Positions 23,540-35,427 of a DNA stretch of 64,000 bases are shown here, piece by piece. The notes beneath the pieces are model-generated. The model did not search any database and was not told the DNA's origin. It was given only the letters and a program-made list of their open reading frames with translations. A program made the translations under genes and the position numbers. How positions within the stretch are numbered: position 1 is the stretch's first letter; each line of letters begins with the position of its first letter. Origin of the DNA: Typhlomys cinereus (taxonomy: Eukaryota > Chordata > Mammalia > Rodentia > Platacanthomyidae); NCBI GenBank assembly GCA_023101885.1, contig JALPQD010000304.1:1798001-1862000 (forward strand), given 5' to 3'.

Positions 23540-23735
23540 GCAAACTGGCTAGTTCAGCGCATAAAGGTGCTTGTAACCAAGCCAGGTGACCTGAGTTCAG
23601 TCCCTAGAAATTATATGATGGAATGAGAGAACAGACTTCCCCCACATCATCCTTTGACTTCTAACCTCTGACTTCTGACCTCCATGGGAGGCTCGACTCC
23701 CTACTCAAATAAGTGTAAAAAATAAAAAGGATAGG
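23540..23735 (+). mobile_element. B2-superfamily-like SINE
   Basis: ACTGGCTAGTTCAGCGCATA, GACCTGAGTTCAGTCCCTAG, TGACTTCTGACCTCCATGGG and a tail AAATAAAAAGG indicate a tRNA-derived SINE of the B2 type. Confidence 0.7.
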
Positions 23736-25902
23736 AAGAGCTCTCTCTCCAAATTCTCTTTCCCTTGTTCCCTCCTCCCTTCCTCCCTCTCTTGCCATGC
23801 CACACAGGGAGAAGGCATCCGCTGACCGCAAACCAGGAAGAGACCTCCTACCAGAGGGATCCGGAGCAGGCTCTGGGGCTATTCAGTCTCCAGAACCGCG
23901 AGGAAGAAATGTCTGTTGCTTCAGCTGCTCAGTCTCTGGCATGTTGTTACAGCCTCCTGCATGGATGACGTCAGCACTCAAGTAGCCCCCAAGGTCCGCC
24001 CCAGGGGAGCCCTGTGTGTCTGGCTCTTCCCTCTCTCCTCTGGAGCATGTTCTCCTGGAACATCACTGATCTTGTCTTTAATATGCTTTTTGCATTTTAT
24101 TTCGTTGTCAGGCTTTTATCCGAATAGCGGCTACTAGATATAAAAGTACAAAGAATTAAAAACACGCACAAGTATCTTTGAACCCAAGATGATCAATTAT
24201 TAACATTCTATCCCACTTTTACCTGTTTTTAAATAAAGGCAATAAAATCCTTTGTTCTGTATGATGTGCCATTCTCTTACTTTAAAGAAAATAATTGCCA
24301 TAAATTGGATTTTTGAATGTTTTTCTTCATGGGTGACTTTATATATTCATATAAATTAATCCTGCTGTACATAGGAAGTTATGTTTTTAGTTCTATTTAT
24401 ACAAATAAACAGACCATATGTTACATAGGCTTGTAGCCTATGGCTATGTCAAATATGTATTTATTGATAGATTTAACATTGCTTCTGGTTCTTTTGATGT
24501 ATATGCTGTGATGGACACCTTTGTATATGTCTCATGTGTACATTGAGACACGTTTCAAATGTGTTTCTCTAGACAGCATATATCTCCAGACAGTATTATT
24601 GGATTATCAACTATGATTTTTTAAAGCAGATTATTGTAAAATTGTTTTCGAAATTCTTCTAATTTGGATTCTGGCTGGGAATTTTATGTAGGGTCCTGGT
24701 TTTAATACCCTTAGCAACTTCATACTATCATAGCAATATTTTTGTGAGTATAATTAATACCTTCTAAAATGTACATTTTACATTCCTGGGTTATTTCTTT
24801 TGTCTATTTTTCTAACCAGTTTTATTGTTTCTTTTTCTGTATTTACATGTATAAATTTTCTAAGTATTCTGGGTAACCCTTTGTTTTATATTAGAAACAT
24901 AATTTTCTAATCTGTTGTCTTTTATTTGTAGTGTCATTTATCTTTTAGGAAATTTGAATTTTAATAAAAGACACATCTAAGACGAGAGCTTCGTATCTTA
25001 CTTAATAAGTCCCTTTTTGCCATGAAGTTGAAAGACACTGTCATTCATTTTCTTTTCACAGTGTACAGACTTCAACAGTACATAATGACTCTCTGAAGAT
25101 TTATTGAACACTGCTTGTGATTTAGATTCTGGATGTCGCAATCTACATACAGTATCTTCAGTATTATGAGGCACACAATATTATCTCTGTTTATAGATGA
25201 TGTAATTGATGCATAGGTAGCTTAACTCCAGGCACAAAACTAATGAGTCTGAATTTGAATTCAGATCAGTGTGATTGCAGATGGATTCTGTCCATGACAG
25301 TGTGTAGGGTTATGTGGTCTTAATGAAACTAAAGCAGGTTGGTCTTCATTGTTTTTTCCTGGAGTAATTTCATTTCTCAACTTGCATTTCCTCTTCCTTC
25401 CTCAAATCAAGACGCCATCTGAGGTTCAAGGACCAGTTTCGGCTGCTATGTCTGAAGATAGGAGGCGAACAAAATGACTTTCTTTTCTTCTGTCCTCAAA
25501 ACTTATTTGAATATTTTTGCTTCCACAGAGTCATTATCTTCTAAAAGTCATCTCCATTGTAGCTCCTGTCTGTAATGCATCTTGTAATTTTTGCATCCAC
25601 TTTACAGTTGCTGTTGTGAATTCTGTGTCACGTAATTCTCCCTGTTGAAGGTCCACACATGTGTCTTCCAGCTCCTCTATAAACTCATGCAGTGTTCCAT
25701 TCCTTGGCCAGCACACTCTCTTCCCTCCCTTCTCTTGGGTACTGCTAACAATGGGTACACCCTCTGCAGAACTTGCTACACTGAAGTGGGTCTGATTCTG
25801 GCTGGGGCCCAGGATTCATTGCAAATGTCGGTTTCCTCTTGGTTTTTGTTATTCAGTATGCATCTCTGCAATTTGTCTTCTCTGCTTCTGCACTGATAAA
25901 CC

Positions 25903-25906
25903 CTTC

Positions 25907-25959
<53 letters not shown>

Positions 25960-26030
25960 GTGTACGTGTGAGGTATTTTTATATGTATGTGTGTACATGC
26001 ATGTGAATATATCTGTGTGTGCATGTATGT
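25903..26030 (+). repeat. (TGTGTA)n microsatellite
   Basis: At least ten consecutive GTGTAT hexamers (25911-25965), then a degenerate TG/TATG-rich stretch. Confidence 0.95.
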
Positions 26031-26459
26031 GCATACACGTGTGGCAGAAGGTAGTGTTATGGGTGTGATCCAGCCCGTGGAGCCTGAGCATGGGCAGCCC
26101 CCGAGTTCATTCGCCTTCTCTTCCTCATTCTGCTGATTGCTTCATGTGGCCAGTCTTTTGCCACTAAGCCTTTCAGCCCTTCACCACCACTTCCTTGAAG
26201 AGAAGGATTGCATTTGTTTTGTGTTGCAAATTCTATACCATGTGGCTGTAACTGTACTCAAACTATTCTTTAGTCACATTACATTACCACATACAATGTT
26301 TGCTTTTAGATGTTGTTTCTACACATCATCTTAATATATTTAAAATATTGTTTTAATTATCTCTTCTAAAATATAAATTTCACAAGTATTCATTGCAATA
26401 AAAGTAAACATATCTAAGAAAAAAAATCTAACAATCTCTTTTCATCTTATCCTTTTTCC

Positions 26460-27035
26460 AACTGTATTAGTCAGGGTTCTCTGGAAGAACAGATCTCTAG
26501 AATGTAATATATATAAATAACTTTATGAAATAAGCTCACAATAAAAATAGCATCCTTCAAAGTAGCTGCCCTAGCTGCTTTGTTCTTGACTGGAATATCT
26601 CACAAAGCTGAGACAGTCTTGAGCCTCTATCTTGCTGGAGGATTGAAGGTGCTGGGTTCCAACGTCATTAATGAACAGCGAACAGCTTCAAAAAGACCAG
26701 GTTCCAAAGGCAGTGGGAACAGCCCAAGGTGGAAAGAATGGATTTCTGAGTCAGCCAAAAATGGAGGCAGTAGCAGCAGCAGCAGCAACAAAGAAGGCAA
26801 TGATGCTCGAAGAAGTCAACAGCAAGTGGACACAGGGCAAGGAAGAGCAAGTCCCCCCACTTGTACCTCCTATTATCTGGTCCACCACTGGAAAGCACCA
26901 CCCACCATGGGCTGGGTTTTCCACATCAATTAATCAAGTACTTGCAGACTTGTTCAGGGACCTGTCCCAACCATAAACCCTCCACAGCTGTGCCCCAAAC
27001 AATCTGCAACTGTCAAGTTGACACTAAAGTGTAAC
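26460..27035. mobile_element. old dispersed rodent repeat, class not assigned
   Basis: GTATTAGTCAGGGTTCTCTG at the left and TGTCAAGTTGACACTAAAG at the right are ends I associate with a common dispersed repeat of rodent genomes. The interior holds a CAG-rich run (26767-26790). I cannot name the family. Confidence 0.5.
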
Positions 27036-27199
27036 ACCAACCTTTCCTCTATTCCGAAGCAAATTTTGTTGTCATCTTTCATACTCTCTGTTTACTTATC
27101 TAATAAATATTTAATGGCCATCTGCTTTATGCCAGGTCCTGTGCTTAACGTGTCTAACGAGATCCTTGTTTTTTGTTCCCTGGCCTCCTTCTTTCCCTC

Positions 27200-27800
27200 C
27201 TAGATATATTAATCTCTATTTCTGCAACATGGTCTTCTGCAATGTTAAACAAAGTTTTTTTATTTACTTAGTTTTCCCTATTTAATTTCATGTTGAAGCC
27301 TTAAATTACAATTGTCTATTTCTCCTTTCAATTCCCTCTAATTTCCATTCCTCTTTCTTGAGGTTCTTGCTTGATGTGTACATAGTTGTGCTCATTATGT
27401 TTTCCTGGTGAACTGGTTCAACTGTCAATATATGATGAGTGTTTTGTCACTTGTAATTTTCTTTTCTTTCAAGTCAAATTTATCTAAAATTGACGTAGTA
27501 ACTCCTACTTTTTTCTAGATAAATATTAGCATGATATAATTTTTTTCCGTCCTTCTATTTTCAGGTTGCCTACATTATTGGATTTGAAGTTAATTTCACA
27601 TAAGGACCATCTGATTGTTTCCTGTGTACTTTTTCTGTATCTGGTTATTATATTTATTTTCTTGCCTTTATGTGAATAACTTGAACTTTTTTTAGGATTC
27701 CACCATGATTTATTTATTTCATCTTGACTTATTGAGTTATTGCTTTGTATAGTTTATCATGTGTATTAAAATATATACACATGGCTCATCATAACCCATT
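27200..27800 (-). mobile_element. ancient L1 ORF2 fragment
   Basis: The stretch CTTGAGGTTCTTGCTTGATG, CAAGTCAAATTTATCTAAAA, GTAACTCCTACTTTTTTCTA and CTATTTTCAGGTTGCCTACA resembles the antisense endonuclease-region DNA of old mammalian L1. Protein frames are destroyed. Boundaries approximate. Confidence 0.6.
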
Positions 27801-28750
27801 GGCGCCAATATTTTACCACATGTAGTGGAAACCTTGCTTACTGCTCAGGATTCTTTACTTTTTCTGCTTTTAACTACTAAGTACTCTTGGTCTCAAATGA
27901 CATTGTATTTTTGTTTTAATTATTGAATTATATAAATGAATGAATAAATTGAATGATATAAAAAGCTCATATTGGTATTCTTCTCCTTTCATGGCTATTT
28001 ATTCCTTCCTGATTCATTCTGTCTCTTTCCCTTGAAATTACCTGGAGGTATTAACCCTTTTGGATTGTTTAAAATTATTTCTCTCTGTGTTCTTAATCAA
28101 GGACCAAGTTCAGGATCTTTTTGATGTATTCAACTGAAAGCTTTTGTCTTTTCTCCTGATCATCTGCTTCATCTCTCGAAGATTGTATTTTTTCATCTGC
28201 AAAATGAATATAGCTACAGTACCTTTTTCTCATTAGGTTGTTGTTCTGAGCATTAACTGAGATAAAGTGTGTTAAGAACTCCATGTAGTGACTAGGAGGT
28301 AGTAAGTAAGGTCTTAACACATGCCAGCTGTTCCTCCGCTGTTTCTTTTATGTTGTATCTTCAAACACTTCACCTGCTTTTTGTTTGGGCTACTAATTGC
28401 CCTTAGAATTGTTCCCTCTTGTCACTATTGGCAGGGTTTTTATTTCTCCCGTGGTTCATTGACCCTATGCTCAATGATCCCATGGGAATCACAAGCACCT
28501 GCTTCCAGGAGAAGAAACCTGGGACCTCTCAGTCTCTAGATATAAGGGACCCAAGTACAGACCAGAAGCAGTGACACCCCCTCAAGTCAGCACGATCCAT
28601 TTCCTGTCTTTTCTCTTGTCATTACTGAACTCTCAGAATGAGTGTTCCTTAAGCTCTTCTTTCCATTTTCCAGTCCCTCAGCTGGTACTGAGATGTAGCA
28701 GGTGAGTTTGAAAGGGTTTGAGGTGGCAGAAGAAGGAATTGACAGCAGAA

Positions 28751-28751
28751 T

Positions 28752-28796
<45 letters not shown>

Positions 28797-28806
28797 CGCG
28801 CGTGCA
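28751..28806 (+). repeat. (TG)n microsatellite with (CG) end
   Basis: A run of TG dinucleotides followed by TGCGTGCGCGCGTGC, alternating purine-pyrimidine throughout and so capable of Z-DNA. Confidence 0.95.
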
Positions 28807-31369
28807 CAGGCACGCATGTGCATATGCAAAGGACAAAGTCTGTAGCTGGGAAGAGAAATGGATACATGGGAGAGAGACAGAGCCTGAAAGAGGGATTGCA
28901 CCATGATGGAACACAGGTGGGGAGCATGGGAACTTAGGGAGACATCAAAATGTAGACAGCAAAGAGAATAAAGGGCATGAAAGTACCAGGAGGTTGTGGC
29001 TTAAGAGAGACTTCTTGTTTGAAGATTTGAGGGTGGCATTGAAGGACAGCTAGACCAAGGCAACATCAGTGGGGCCTGGTCCTTAAGAATGGCTCAGATT
29101 TGAGCACCATCTCTTCTTCTTTTTTTTTTTTTTTTTGTGGAACAAGAACAGTTACTGGATAAAGTTTCATTCACTGGTTCTGTAACTCGTTGGTTAAAAT
29201 ATTTTTTAAATGCCTATAATGTGCTGGGCTCTTTGCTCAATGCTATGAGTTCTTGTTACATCTTGAAGGAAACTCTTGAGGATATTTTCCTTGTAATTAA
29301 TCTCAGTGTTGGGTCTACCTAAGCCTGAAAAATCCTCCTCATTCTCTTTATTTTATAGAACAGATATGAACCCTGGGAGAGGAAAAGGTTGTTTGTGGAG
29401 CTGGGGTTTATCAACTATTTGTTACTGAATCACAAGAACATGGCCGGTGACATCCACATGTGACATATTGCCATATGCTTACTCAAATTTGGATACAATC
29501 CCTAAAATATTTATAGGGAGTTAAGCAAAATGGGTAGGTGGGCGTTTTTCTCAAGATGCTTAATCATTAAAAATCATGAGTCATGGTAATTACCAGAAGC
29601 TGTGTGGTGCTAGAATTGGAAAGTTTCAGTTAAGCAGTGGAAATAAGCTCAAGAGATCATAGAAACTCTCACTAACAACAACATATTGTATATTTAAAAT
29701 TGCTATGAAGTGTTCTTACTACTTAAGTTTGTGAGTATATGAAATAGTATTTATATGTTAATTGGCTTTCTTTAGCCATACCACAGTGTGTTATGCATAT
29801 ATCAAAATAATCATGTTGCATACCCTAAATAGATAGCATTTTAAATGTTAATTAAAAATAATTTCAAAAGACGTGAGTTACTCTTAAAGGTGTGATAATG
29901 AATCAAAGGGTTCTTGGCACTTCTGTGGTTAGCTAGAAGATTTAGCTTACAAAATCATTTCGCAGACTGTCATTAAGTGCCTGTGAGCAGGAACGAACTT
30001 GCTCCAATACATGAGGAAATAAAACACTTTCAAAATTGGATACCCTACTATATAAGTGTATGGCTATATTACTCCATGCCTCATTAGTATATACAATTAA
30101 TACATGCTAGTTAAAAAGTTAAAAAAATGAAGCTAGGTTCTTGTCTCATAATAAACCTTGCTGTGGCTTGTGCTGCAAAAAGACCCCGTGCTCTGCGGTG
30201 GAGGGGGGAGGAGGGCGTCTTTCATCCACATGCTACGTGGCTGGAGTAGTAGAGCAGGGCCATTCTGAAGAGTCTGAATGGCAGCAGTGCCTGAGATAAG
30301 AAATGTACATGCAAGGAAAATAAGCCAAGTGAAATGAACACTTGGGTTGATAAACTGTCTAGGTGATGCGCTAGGCCAAAAAGTAACTCTTACACATAAA
30401 TCTAGAAGTTACAGAGGATAGGATCTATGAGTACAATTTTAACATGTTTTGATATTAATGGGAGTCTGTCAAATGAAGACACGGGCATTAGCAAAAAGTA
30501 CAGCTCGGCAGGGCTTGCGGGAAGAAAAGAAGGCGCTGTGGAGGAAGGAAGAGCTGGTTAGAGAGCTCGGGGATGTTGGGACTGTGGCTCCCAGCGTCAG
30601 CCCTCAGCTCTGTGGTTCCCACTCCTGCTTCCTTGGTTACAGTTAGAGCTGCTGTCCCCACTCCACGGTGTCACCAGGGTGTCTGTAAATGACAGGGAAT
30701 CTTCCTTGTGTTTCTGTCCAGACAGGTGGGTGGTTTTCAGAGCTTGCGACAGAAGTCTGCAGGGCAGTGCTGGGTCAGGCTGCCGCCCTGTGCTCCCCCC
30801 ACAGCTGGGGGTCCTGGTGCTGCCCCCCCCAGGCCTGTCTGAGAGGACTGTTTGTGGGCCGTTCTCTCTTCTGCTGCTTATTTCATTCTTTTTCCCTCTG
30901 TTTTTTTTTTTTTTTTTTCTGTCCTGGGAAAGGAGTTTCGTTTGTTCATATGTGGGTGAAGGGTAGAACTTTAATGTGGTGGTAAGGTGTTTTGCCTCCG
31001 GGGAAAATTCAGTCAGATGATGGTCGGATAAATGATGATAAGCAATGGGAAATTACTGTAATAGCTTATTTTCTCAGCTATTTTTGCGGGTCAATTCTTT
31101 TGCCCTCATAATTACCTCGTGAAGTTTGTTATTACCCACATCACTGCTAAAGAAAAAACAGAGGCGTGTGGAAGTAAAGCGCTTGCCCAAGATCGTGTAG
31201 CCAGTTGGGAGTGAAGAGGGAAACAAAGTCAGGCATCCTAGCTCCATAGCTTGTGCCCACCTACTAGGTTTTGATATTAATAGAATGTTAATAATATACA
31301 TGTTAATAATAGGAATGGATGTTCCCTCCCATCTGCCACGACTCCTGGTCTTCCTTACCTTTCCAGTTT

Positions 31370-31617
31370 CTCTTCCCCCCTCCCCTCCCCTCTCCTCCCC
31401 TCTTCCTTTCTCCTTCCTTCCCTTCTCCTCTCTTCCCTCTCCTCCCCTCCCCTCTCCTCCCCTCTCCTCCCCTCCCCTCTCCTCTCTTCCCCTCTCCTCC
31501 CCTCCCTTCTCCTCTCTTCCCCTCTCCTCCCCTCCCCTCTCCTCTCTTCCCCTCTCCTCCCATCCCTTCTCCTCTCCTCCCTTTTTTTTCTTCTCTCTTC
31601 TCTTTTCTCATTTTGAT
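31370..31617 (+). repeat. polypyrimidine minisatellite (CTCCTCCCCTCCC)n
   Basis: About 240 bp of nearly pure C/T on + made of interleaved CCTCTCCTCCCCTC and TCTTCCCCTCTCCT units. The minus strand is a polypurine run with many GGGG and GAGG groups. The long open frames over it are compositional. Confidence 0.95.
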
Positions 31618-32844
31618 GAACACTGCCTCAGAGCTCTGGGGAGTATTACCAGTGAGGCTGCACGTGTCTCTTTGAGCTGTATTTTCCCTTTCTTCTCACT
31701 CCCAACTTCTTCCTCAGACAAGCCTGCAAACTCTCTCTGGTGTCTGGCTGAGATGGAGTCTTCAGGAGTTGCTGAGTGAAACGGAGTCCCTCTTTCCACC
31801 CAGCTGCCCCCTTTCTCCAGCACCTCATCAATAGCAATCCAGTCCTTCAGAATGTTGCTATGGTGGCCATATGGTGGCAAGATGTATGCAAGGAGCAGGC
31901 ATTGTTTCCATGAGAACTTGTGTCAAGTATCAAGCCGTTTTATGAAAAAAGGATAAAGTAATGACTATTGGGGTTGAGCGCAGGGAGAAAATACACGTCT
32001 AATCCTAATCAAGAATACCTTTTCTAGTTCTAGTGACTGACAGCTAGTCAGAAATGAACAGTATGCAAGTCGCTGGAAGACCAGGAGGGTTCTACAGCAC
32101 TTTCAGCACCAGGGAAGCCTGACTCTTCCTGAGGTTAGTGAACAAGCAGGAAGAAAGCAGATAGATCGATGTGCTCTCCTCGGGGTGGTTTCTGTGGAAT
32201 TGGGGGAGTGTTGATGGTTTCTATGGATACAGAGATGTAGACTCAAAGGGCCACCTACGTGGAACTTTCTGAAGAAGTGCAGGTTCATGAGGAGGTGTTG
32301 AAGATCTCTTTAGCTTCCGTAGCTGCCCTGCCATTATAAAAGCTGTGAATCGAGGTCAGAGTGGACAAGTACATCCCTCAGCCACCTTCCTGGATACGCT
32401 GCTTCCATCGCAGGGAGCCATGAGGGCAAGCGTTCTCAGCAATCTTCAAGATCATAGCCAGACAAACTTAATATGTTAGACTATAATCAAGTTTAAAGAT
32501 AGTTTAGTTAATAGGTCTTCAGGAAGGAGGCATATTATTATGAACACATTACAAAGTGGCATGTCCTAAGGGGGGTGGTTTAAGGTTAGCTTTGGGCACA
32601 AGAGGCAGAAATTTAGGTCAACACAACACAAAATCTTGCAGGGGGAGGAAATGGACAAGTGCACATGGATAGTGGGCAAACAGGGCCACGTGGAAATGTA
32701 GGATGAGTGGTGGAAAGGCAAAGTGGGTCCCGGTATTGGGACAGAGCAACTGAAGGCAGAGGCAGCTTCTGGTGGTCTTCGAAGCAGTCTTTTCCCCCGG
32801 AAGCTCTGTGTGCACGAAGCTCCACCGGCCCAGCGGTCTCCTGT

Positions 32845-32861
32845 ACTCTAGTGAGCATTTT
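32845..32861 (+). repeat. target site duplication (left) of L1 tail near OR52B2
   Basis: ACTCTAGTGAGCATTTT, identical to 33208-33224. Confidence 0.88.
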
Positions 32862-33207
32862 AAATTTTTTTATTTTTTTTCTACTTTTACAAACATATTG
32901 AGTATTCATCCCTACTTCCCTCCTCCCCTCTCACTCCCATTCCCTCTCTTCCCTTCACCATTCCCTCCCACTCCCTCCCACCCTCTGCCTGTCTGCTTCT
33001 ATGGACCCCAGGGTTCACTCTGGCTTGTCTACACCTGTGGGGGCTCAGGCCTCTATAGGATATGATATATCAAGTGACTTCTCTTCAGGCCACCCCACTG
33101 ATATGTGCATTTCCCTTCACTCATCCAGTTTTAGACCCAAAGTTTTCCACTGGAAGTTCCCATTCTATGGATATAATAACAGCTGCCTACAGAGCAGTTT
33201 GATATAC
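32862..33207 (-). mobile_element. short 5'-truncated L1 tail upstream of OR52B2
   Basis: On + this begins with a T-rich run (32862-32880), followed by TACAAACATATTGAGTATTC and a C/T-rich region like the L1 3' ends in this window, then about 250 bp of L1 3' UTR-type DNA. ACTCTAGTGAGCATTTT occurs at 32845-32861 and 33208-33224, a perfect 17 bp target site duplication. The insertion ends 128 bp before the OR52B2 ATG including the duplication. Confidence 0.85.
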
Positions 33208-33224
33208 ACTCTAGTGAGCATTTT
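33208..33224 (+). repeat. target site duplication (right) of L1 tail near OR52B2
   Basis: ACTCTAGTGAGCATTTT, identical to 32845-32861. Confidence 0.88.
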
Positions 33225-33290
33225 CTAGAAGAACCTTCCAGGACTCTGGTAATGTGGAAATCCACACTGTGTCTTTTGCGATGGTTGCAA

Positions 33291-33300
33291 TTCCCAGGGG
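33291..33300 (+). promoter_or_regulatory. possible Olf/EBF-like site upstream of OR52B2
   Basis: TTCCCAGGGG matches the CCCNNGGG core of Olf/EBF sites found near many olfactory receptor promoters. It lies about 50 bp 5' of the ATG, and it may be intronic if a noncoding exon exists upstream. Such a short match can occur by chance. Confidence 0.25.
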
Positions 33301-33351
33301 CGCTTTCTGTTCCTATCACTTCCAGCAGCTTGTCAGCGCCGCAGTGGACTC

Positions 33352-34320
33352 ATGAGTCACTCTAACCTCACCGTCTTCCACCCTGCCGTCTTTGTGCTCC
33401 TTGGCATCCCTGGGTTGGAGGCGTACCACATCTGGCTGTCCGTACCTCTGTGCCTCATGTACGTCGCTGCAGTCTTGGGGAACAGCATCCTGATAATGGT
33501 CGTCATCACGGAACGGAGCCTTCATGAGCCCATGTACTTCTTCCTCTCCATGCTGGCCATCACGGACATCCTGCTGTCTACCACTACCGTGCCCAAGGCT
33601 CTGGCCATCTTCTGGCTCCATGCCCATGACATTGCCTTTGATGCCTGCGTCACCCAAGTCTTCTTCGTGCACACGATGTTTGTGGGGGAGTCGGCCATCC
33701 TCTTAGCCATGGCCTTCGACCGCTTTGTGGCCATCTGTGCCCCCTTGAGATACACGGCTGTACTCACATGGCCCACGGTGGGAAGGATCGCTCTGGTCAT
33801 TGTCATTCGAAGCTTCTGTATCATCTTCCCAGTGGTCTTCTTGTTGAAGCGGCTGCCGTTCTGCCGGACCAACATTGTCCCGCACTCCTACTGTGAGCAC
33901 ATCGGAGTGGCGCGCCTGGCCTGCGCCGACATCACTGTGAACATCTGGTATGGCTTCTCCGTGCCCATCGTCACGGTCATCACGGACGTGATCCTGATCG
34001 CCGTGTCGTACTCACTGATTCTTCGAGCGGTGTTTCGTTTGCCGTCCCAGGATGCGCGGCACAAGGCCCTCAGCACCTGCGGGTCTCACCTCTGTGTCAT
34101 CCTCATGTTTTACGTCCCGTCCTTCTTTACCTTACTGACCCACCGCTTCGGACGCAACATTCCCCGGCACGTCCACATCCTGCTGGCCAACCTCTACGTG
34201 GTGGTGCCACCCATGCTCAACCCGATTGTCTATGGGGTGAAGACCAAGCAGATCCGGGAGGGTGTAGCCCACTGGTTCTTTGACATCAAGACCTGGTGTT
34301 GCTCCTCCCCTCTGGGCTGA
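33352..34320 (+). CDS. OR52B2: OR52B2-type class I olfactory receptor, intact, 322 aa
   Basis: A single-exon odorant receptor. NLT glycosylation site at residue 5, FVLLGIPGLEAYHIWLSVP typical of class I family 52, GNSILIMVV (TM1), LHEPMYFFLSMLAITDILLS (TM2), MAFDRFVAICAPLRY (TM3 end), KALSTCGSHLCVILMFYVPS (TM6), PPMLNPIVYGVKTKQIRE (TM7). Length and N-terminus fit OR52B2, and the order C11orf42-OR52W1-OR52B2 with OR52B2 in opposite orientation to OR52W1 matches the human locus. The ATG follows an acceptor-like CGCCGCAG at about 33336-33343, consistent with the noncoding 5' exon usual for these genes. An L1 tail sits 145 bp upstream. Confidence 0.93.
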   Translation: MSHSNLTVFHPAVFVLLGIPGLEAYHIWLSVPLCLMYVAAVLGNSILIMVVITERSLHEPMYFFLSMLAITDILLSTTTVPKALAIFWLHAHDIAFDACVTQVFFVHTMFVGESAILLAMAFDRFVAICAPLRYTAVLTWPTVGRIALVIVIRSFCIIFPVVFLLKRLPFCRTNIVPHSYCEHIGVARLACADITVNIWYGFSVPIVTVITDVILIAVSYSLILRAVFRLPSQDARHKALSTCGSHLCVILMFYVPSFFTLLTHRFGRNIPRHVHILLANLYVVVPPMLNPIVYGVKTKQIREGVAHWFFDIKTWCCSSPLG

Positions 34321-34529
34321 GAGATACACACGGGTGTTCGGTGCCCAGATGCACGAAGCAAGTGAACTTTGAAATCCACATTTCCTGGACCTAGGGGCCT
34401 TTTTTTTTTTTTGTCTTCTGCTTCATCCTTCTCTTCTCCCATGTTTTTTTTTTCTTCTTCAATTCTTTCTTGCCTCTTTCTCCTGTTTCAGTACCCACCT
34501 CCATCATACATTTATCCTTATGAACTGGA

Positions 34530-34616
34530 GATGTGATTTAACATCACGGACGCAGGTCAGCTGCTAATGTGTGATCTTTACTTCTTACACTTGCTGTGAC
34601 TCAGATACCAGGAACA
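34530..34616 (+). repeat. 87 bp direct repeat, copy A
   Basis: Starts GATGTGATTTAACATCACGG and ends GACTCAGATACCAGGAACA. Copy B at 35428-35514 differs at four of 87 positions. Not recognised as a known interspersed repeat. Confidence 0.9.
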
Positions 34617-34807
34617 CTAAGTTCACATTGCTTTGAAATGAGCACTTGATTTCTTCGGTAAACTAGGTGTACCCCAGAAATACAGAGAACCAGATATCAC
34701 ATGAAGTAAGTTCATTAAAAAAAGTGAATGATAATAGTTTTATGTCTAGCATATGCCCTTTTAAATCCCTAAATATTTATTGGTTTTTATACGCAGAATC
34801 AAAAAAG

Positions 34808-34935
34808 TGGGTATGGTGGTGAATGATTGTACTATCAGCACTAAAATGCAGAGGCAGGAGGATTGCTGAAAATTCAAGGCCAGCTTGGGTTATGTAGTGA
34901 GCCTGAGTCAGTCTGAACTACATGGTGAAACTTAT
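34808..34935 (+). mobile_element. B1-like SINE (7SL-derived)
   Basis: GGGTATGGTGGTGAATGATT, GCAGAGGCAGGAGGATTGCT and AAGGCCAGCTTGGGTTATGT are diagnostic of B1, with an A-rich tail beyond 34935. Confidence 0.85.
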
Positions 34936-35427
34936 AAACAAACAAGCAAACAAACACAACCAGCCCACCGACCACAATCAGGCAAACAAACAAAACCCCT
35001 CAAGCAAGCAAAAAGAATCAAGTAGCTTCCCACTTCCATATTGGCAGATATTTGCTCAAAACAGTCTATCGGTGCTTTTCAGCCACTGGGAAACTCTGTC
35101 TCATTATTTAAATTTCAGCTCACGAACACCATCTCTGTTACCTCCAAGTGAACCAAACCCCAATTTTTGTATATCTAGCACATCTTGTATACGTCTCTTA
35201 AGTATGCAATGAGTTGTGATAAGTTGTTTATTTGTTTGTTAACTGTTGTAAAGTCCTTGAAGCTAGAAGACTATGTATCTTTCTTATTTGTACCCTTAAC
35301 ATACTAAAAATGTCTGACTTCATAAATGTTTGATAACTTTATAGAGTCTCTCTGAAATAAGAACACGCATCTCTATGATATATCGACATTGGTCACAAAA
35401 TCAGTGATTAATAAACTAGGTCTCTGT

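Larger units (their letters stand above)
18280..32844. other. intergenic between OR52W1 and OR52B2
   Basis: Fourteen kb with SINEs, microsatellites, a polypyrimidine tract and ancient L1 DNA listed separately. The AT-rich part 24130-25340 may be very old L1 or L2 material that I cannot assign. No olfactory receptor remnant was recognised here. Confidence 0.6.

Noticed and set aside
24130..25340. AT-rich stretch considered as an endogenous retrovirus LTR or regulatory region
   Set aside because: I found no paired LTRs, primer binding site or TG...CA ends; ancient L1/L2 material is more likely.
25534..25716. 60-codon minus-strand open frame with a protein-like sequence (EELEDTCVDLQQGELRD)
   Set aside because: It has no splice context or family I can identify and is short. 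It could be an old processed pseudogene, but I cannot support that.
31303..31675. Several 106-164 codon frames on both strands with Ser/Pro/Leu or Arg/Gly/Glu repeats
   Set aside because: They come from the polypyrimidine tract and reflect base composition.
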